Positions 5,292-6,518 of a DNA stretch of 6,518 nucleotides are shown one piece after another; position 1 is the stretch's first letter; each line of letters begins with the position of its first letter. Made by a program: the position numbers and the translations under genes. The notes beneath the pieces are model-generated. The model worked only from the letters and a program-made list of their open reading frames with translations, was not told the DNA's origin and did no database searches. Origin of the DNA: Frankiaceae bacterium (lineage in GTDB: Bacteria > Actinomycetota > Actinomycetes > JADGOU01). The stretch is taken from positions 1-6,518 of the forward strand of contig JADGOU010000175.1 in the NCBI GenBank assembly GCA_017882835.1. Direction: 5' to 3'.

Positions 5292-6455
5292 CTACTCCCC
5301 CAGCAGCGGCAGTCCGAGCAGCGCCCGACCGGCCCACACCCGCAGTACGTCGGTGGTCGGCGCCATCACGTGGGCCGCCCGGGCGTCGCGGAGGTTGCGT
5401 TCCAGCGGCGAGCACTCCCGGTAGGCGATGCCCCCGGCCAGGGTCATCGCCTCGTTGGTCACGTCCACGGCGCACGCCGCGACCTCAGCCTTGGCCGAGG
5501 CCAGCATCGGCAGCGCGTCCACCGAGTTGGCGTCGGCCTCCCAGCCAGCCTGGTAAACGAGCCGGCGGGTGCGCTCGACGTACGCGTAGAGCTCGCCCAG
5601 CCGGTGCTGCAGGATGGAGTTGGCCGCCAGCACCCGGCCGGTGTGGTCGTGTCGCTCGGCGAGCAGGTGATCCCGGGCGAGGGTGAGCGAGGAGGCCGCC
5701 ACGCCGAGGTAGGTGCCGGCCATGGCGATCAGGAAGTAGGGCGCCACGACCTCGAAGACGTACCAGATCTGGTCACCCTGTTCGCCCAGCAGGCTGTCGG
5801 CGGGTAACCGAACGTGATCGAGCTCCAAAGTGCGCGAAGAGTTGCCGCGCATGCCGACGCCGGACCAGTCGCCGACCCAGCGCATGCCGGGGGTGTCGGC
5901 CGGCGCCACCACGGCCGAGAACATCCCCGGCGGGGCATCTGGGTCCGCGGCCACCGTGGAGACGACGTAGGAGTCGGCGTGGCTGCCATTGGTCACGAAG
6001 CTCTTGGTGCCGGTGACCTCGTAGCCGCCGTCCAGGGTGGCCAGCGTCGTCTGGGGCAGCCAGAACTGCGCTCCGGTCCCCGGCTCACTGAGCGAGAGCG
6101 TGGTCAGATGCCGGCCGGCGGCGATCGGAACCAGGTAGGTGTCGCGCTGCGCGGGGGTGGCTTTGGCCGCCAGTACGGCGGCGGCGACCTGGTGCATGCC
6201 GAAGCACAACGCCGTGGAAGCGCACTGCTCGGCGATCGTCTCGCACACTTGAGCCAGCGCGCGCAGGCCGAGCCCGTGGCCGCCCACCGACCGCGGCAGC
6301 ACCAGGCCGCCAAGCCCCGCGTTCATCAAGGCGCGTAGGGCGGCCTCCGGCCAGCGAGCCTCCCGGTCGGTCCGGGCCGCCTCCGGGCCGGCCACCTCGA
6401 CCGCCACCGCGCGCGCCAACTCGACCGCTTCCTCGAGGGCAAAGGAGGACAGCAC
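5292..6455 (-). CDS. Acyl-CoA dehydrogenase-family flavoprotein with atypical active site
   Basis: From the GTG at 6455 the protein has 387 residues, the usual length for this FAD enzyme superfamily. The helical N-domain (about 1-115) includes LVLPRSVGGHGLGLRALAQV. The middle beta domain (about 118-225) has LSLSEPGTGAQFWLPQT (the usual form is TEPGAGSD) and the flavin-side motif GTKSFVTNGSHADSYVVS. The C-terminal helical domain (about 230-385) includes LAGGIAYRECSPLERNLRDA. Where most family members have the catalytic Glu (RDAxxxxxYEGT), this one reads RDARAAHVMAPT, with Ala instead. The isovaleryl/long-chain alternative position aligns with Phe241. It may therefore be a non-canonical dehydrogenase, a flavin monooxygenase-like member or a binding protein. 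The start is uncertain: GGAGG lies 12 nt before this GTG, a TTG at 6503 is possible, and the frame stays open to the window edge. It is the first visible gene of a tight cluster with the phosphatase and hydrolase. Confidence 0.88.
   Translation of the reverse strand: MLSSFALEEAVELARAVAVEVAGPEAARTDREARWPEAALRALMNAGLGGLVLPRSVGGHGLGLRALAQVCETIAEQCASTALCFGMHQVAAAVLAAKATPAQRDTYLVPIAAGRHLTTLSLSEPGTGAQFWLPQTTLATLDGGYEVTGTKSFVTNGSHADSYVVSTVAADPDAPPGMFSAVVAPADTPGMRWVGDWSGVGMRGNSSRTLELDHVRLPADSLLGEQGDQIWYVFEVVAPYFLIAMAGTYLGVAASSLTLARDHLLAERHDHTGRVLAANSILQHRLGELYAYVERTRRLVYQAGWEADANSVDALPMLASAKAEVAACAVDVTNEAMTLAGGIAYRECSPLERNLRDARAAHVMAPTTDVLRVWAGRALLGLPLLGE
5295..5301 (-). promoter_or_regulatory. Ribosome binding site deciding the phosphatase start
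   Basis: GGGGGAG on the minus strand forms part of the last sense codons of the flavoprotein gene and lies 5 nt before the GTG at 5289. It supports this start over any in the longer open frame reaching 5475, which would overlap the upstream gene by about 180 nt and encodes an Arg/Gly-rich sequence typical of out-of-frame translation. Confidence 0.7.
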
Positions 6456-6467
6456 GCCGCGCAGTAT

Positions 6468-6472
6468 CCTCC
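6468..6472 (-). promoter_or_regulatory. Possible ribosome binding site of the flavoprotein gene
   Basis: GGAGG on the minus strand lies 12 nt before the GTG at 6455, longer than ideal. The overlapping GATACT (6463-6468) could instead be a weak -10 element placed 7 nt before the same GTG. Either reading would favour the GTG over the TTG at 6503, but neither is strong. Confidence 0.3.
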
Positions 6473-6518
6473 GGTTTCCCGAGGCGACCGAGGCGGAGGG
6501 CAAGATGTCACCCGGTCG

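Noticed and set aside
5290..5475. N-terminal extension of the phosphatase to 5475
   Set aside because: It overlaps the end of the flavoprotein gene, has low-complexity shadow composition, and the GTG at 5289 has a strong ribosome binding site.
4115..5686. Long plus-strand open frame (523 codons)
   Set aside because: It has Ser/Arg/Pro-rich composition without any recognisable motif and is antisense to the phosphatase and flavoprotein genes.
1..6518. CRISPR array, tRNA, insertion sequence, prophage or new defence system
   Set aside because: No spaced repeats, tRNA-like folds, transposase motifs or nuclease/helicase genes were seen; composition is even throughout.

Overview
The window is about 70% G+C. 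All its genes lie on the minus strand, with GTG starts, tight gene overlaps and a bacterial proteasome activator (Bpa/PafE). Together these point to an Actinomycetota chromosome. The domain style would fit a Micromonosporaceae-type actinomycete, but that family-level guess is inference. Nothing suggests a phage, insertion sequence, CRISPR array, tRNA or rRNA.

In transcription order (high to low coordinates) there are six genes. (1) An acyl-CoA dehydrogenase-family flavoprotein (5292-6455, start uncertain). (2) A 783-residue signalling protein with pseudo-receiver, PAS, GAF, SpoIIE/PP2C phosphatase and RsbW-like ATPase regions (2938-5289). (3) An alpha/beta hydrolase (2096-2941). (4) A PIG3-type NAD(P)H quinone oxidoreductase (1090-2070). 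(5) Bpa (371-1027). (6) The N-terminal part of a PspC-domain protein, cut by the window edge (1-196).

Genes 1 to 3 are tightly coupled: 2 nt lie between 1 and 2, and a GTGA stop/start overlap joins 2 and 3, each with a good Shine-Dalgarno sequence. Gene 4 follows after 25 nt and gene 5 after 62 nt. Neither has a clear ribosome binding site, and both have promoter-like -10 hexamers placed so that transcription could start at the ATG (possible leaderless mRNAs). GC-rich hairpins downstream of bpa may end its transcript before the separately expressed pspC-like gene.

The most interesting point is the coupled pair of a PAS-containing PP2C phosphatase and an alpha/beta hydrolase. It has the same architecture as the RsbP/RsbQ energy-stress module of Bacillus subtilis, but here the phosphatase also carries an anti-sigma-type kinase domain and the pair sits behind a flavoprotein. 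That flavoprotein lacks glutamate at both positions where acyl-CoA dehydrogenases usually place the catalytic base. The hydrolase gene also carries ten tandem hexanucleotide units near its start, encoding a Val/Met-Pro tract. The oxidoreductase and bpa genes look like ordinary actinobacterial housekeeping genes. The large plus-strand reading frames are antisense shadows of the minus-strand genes.
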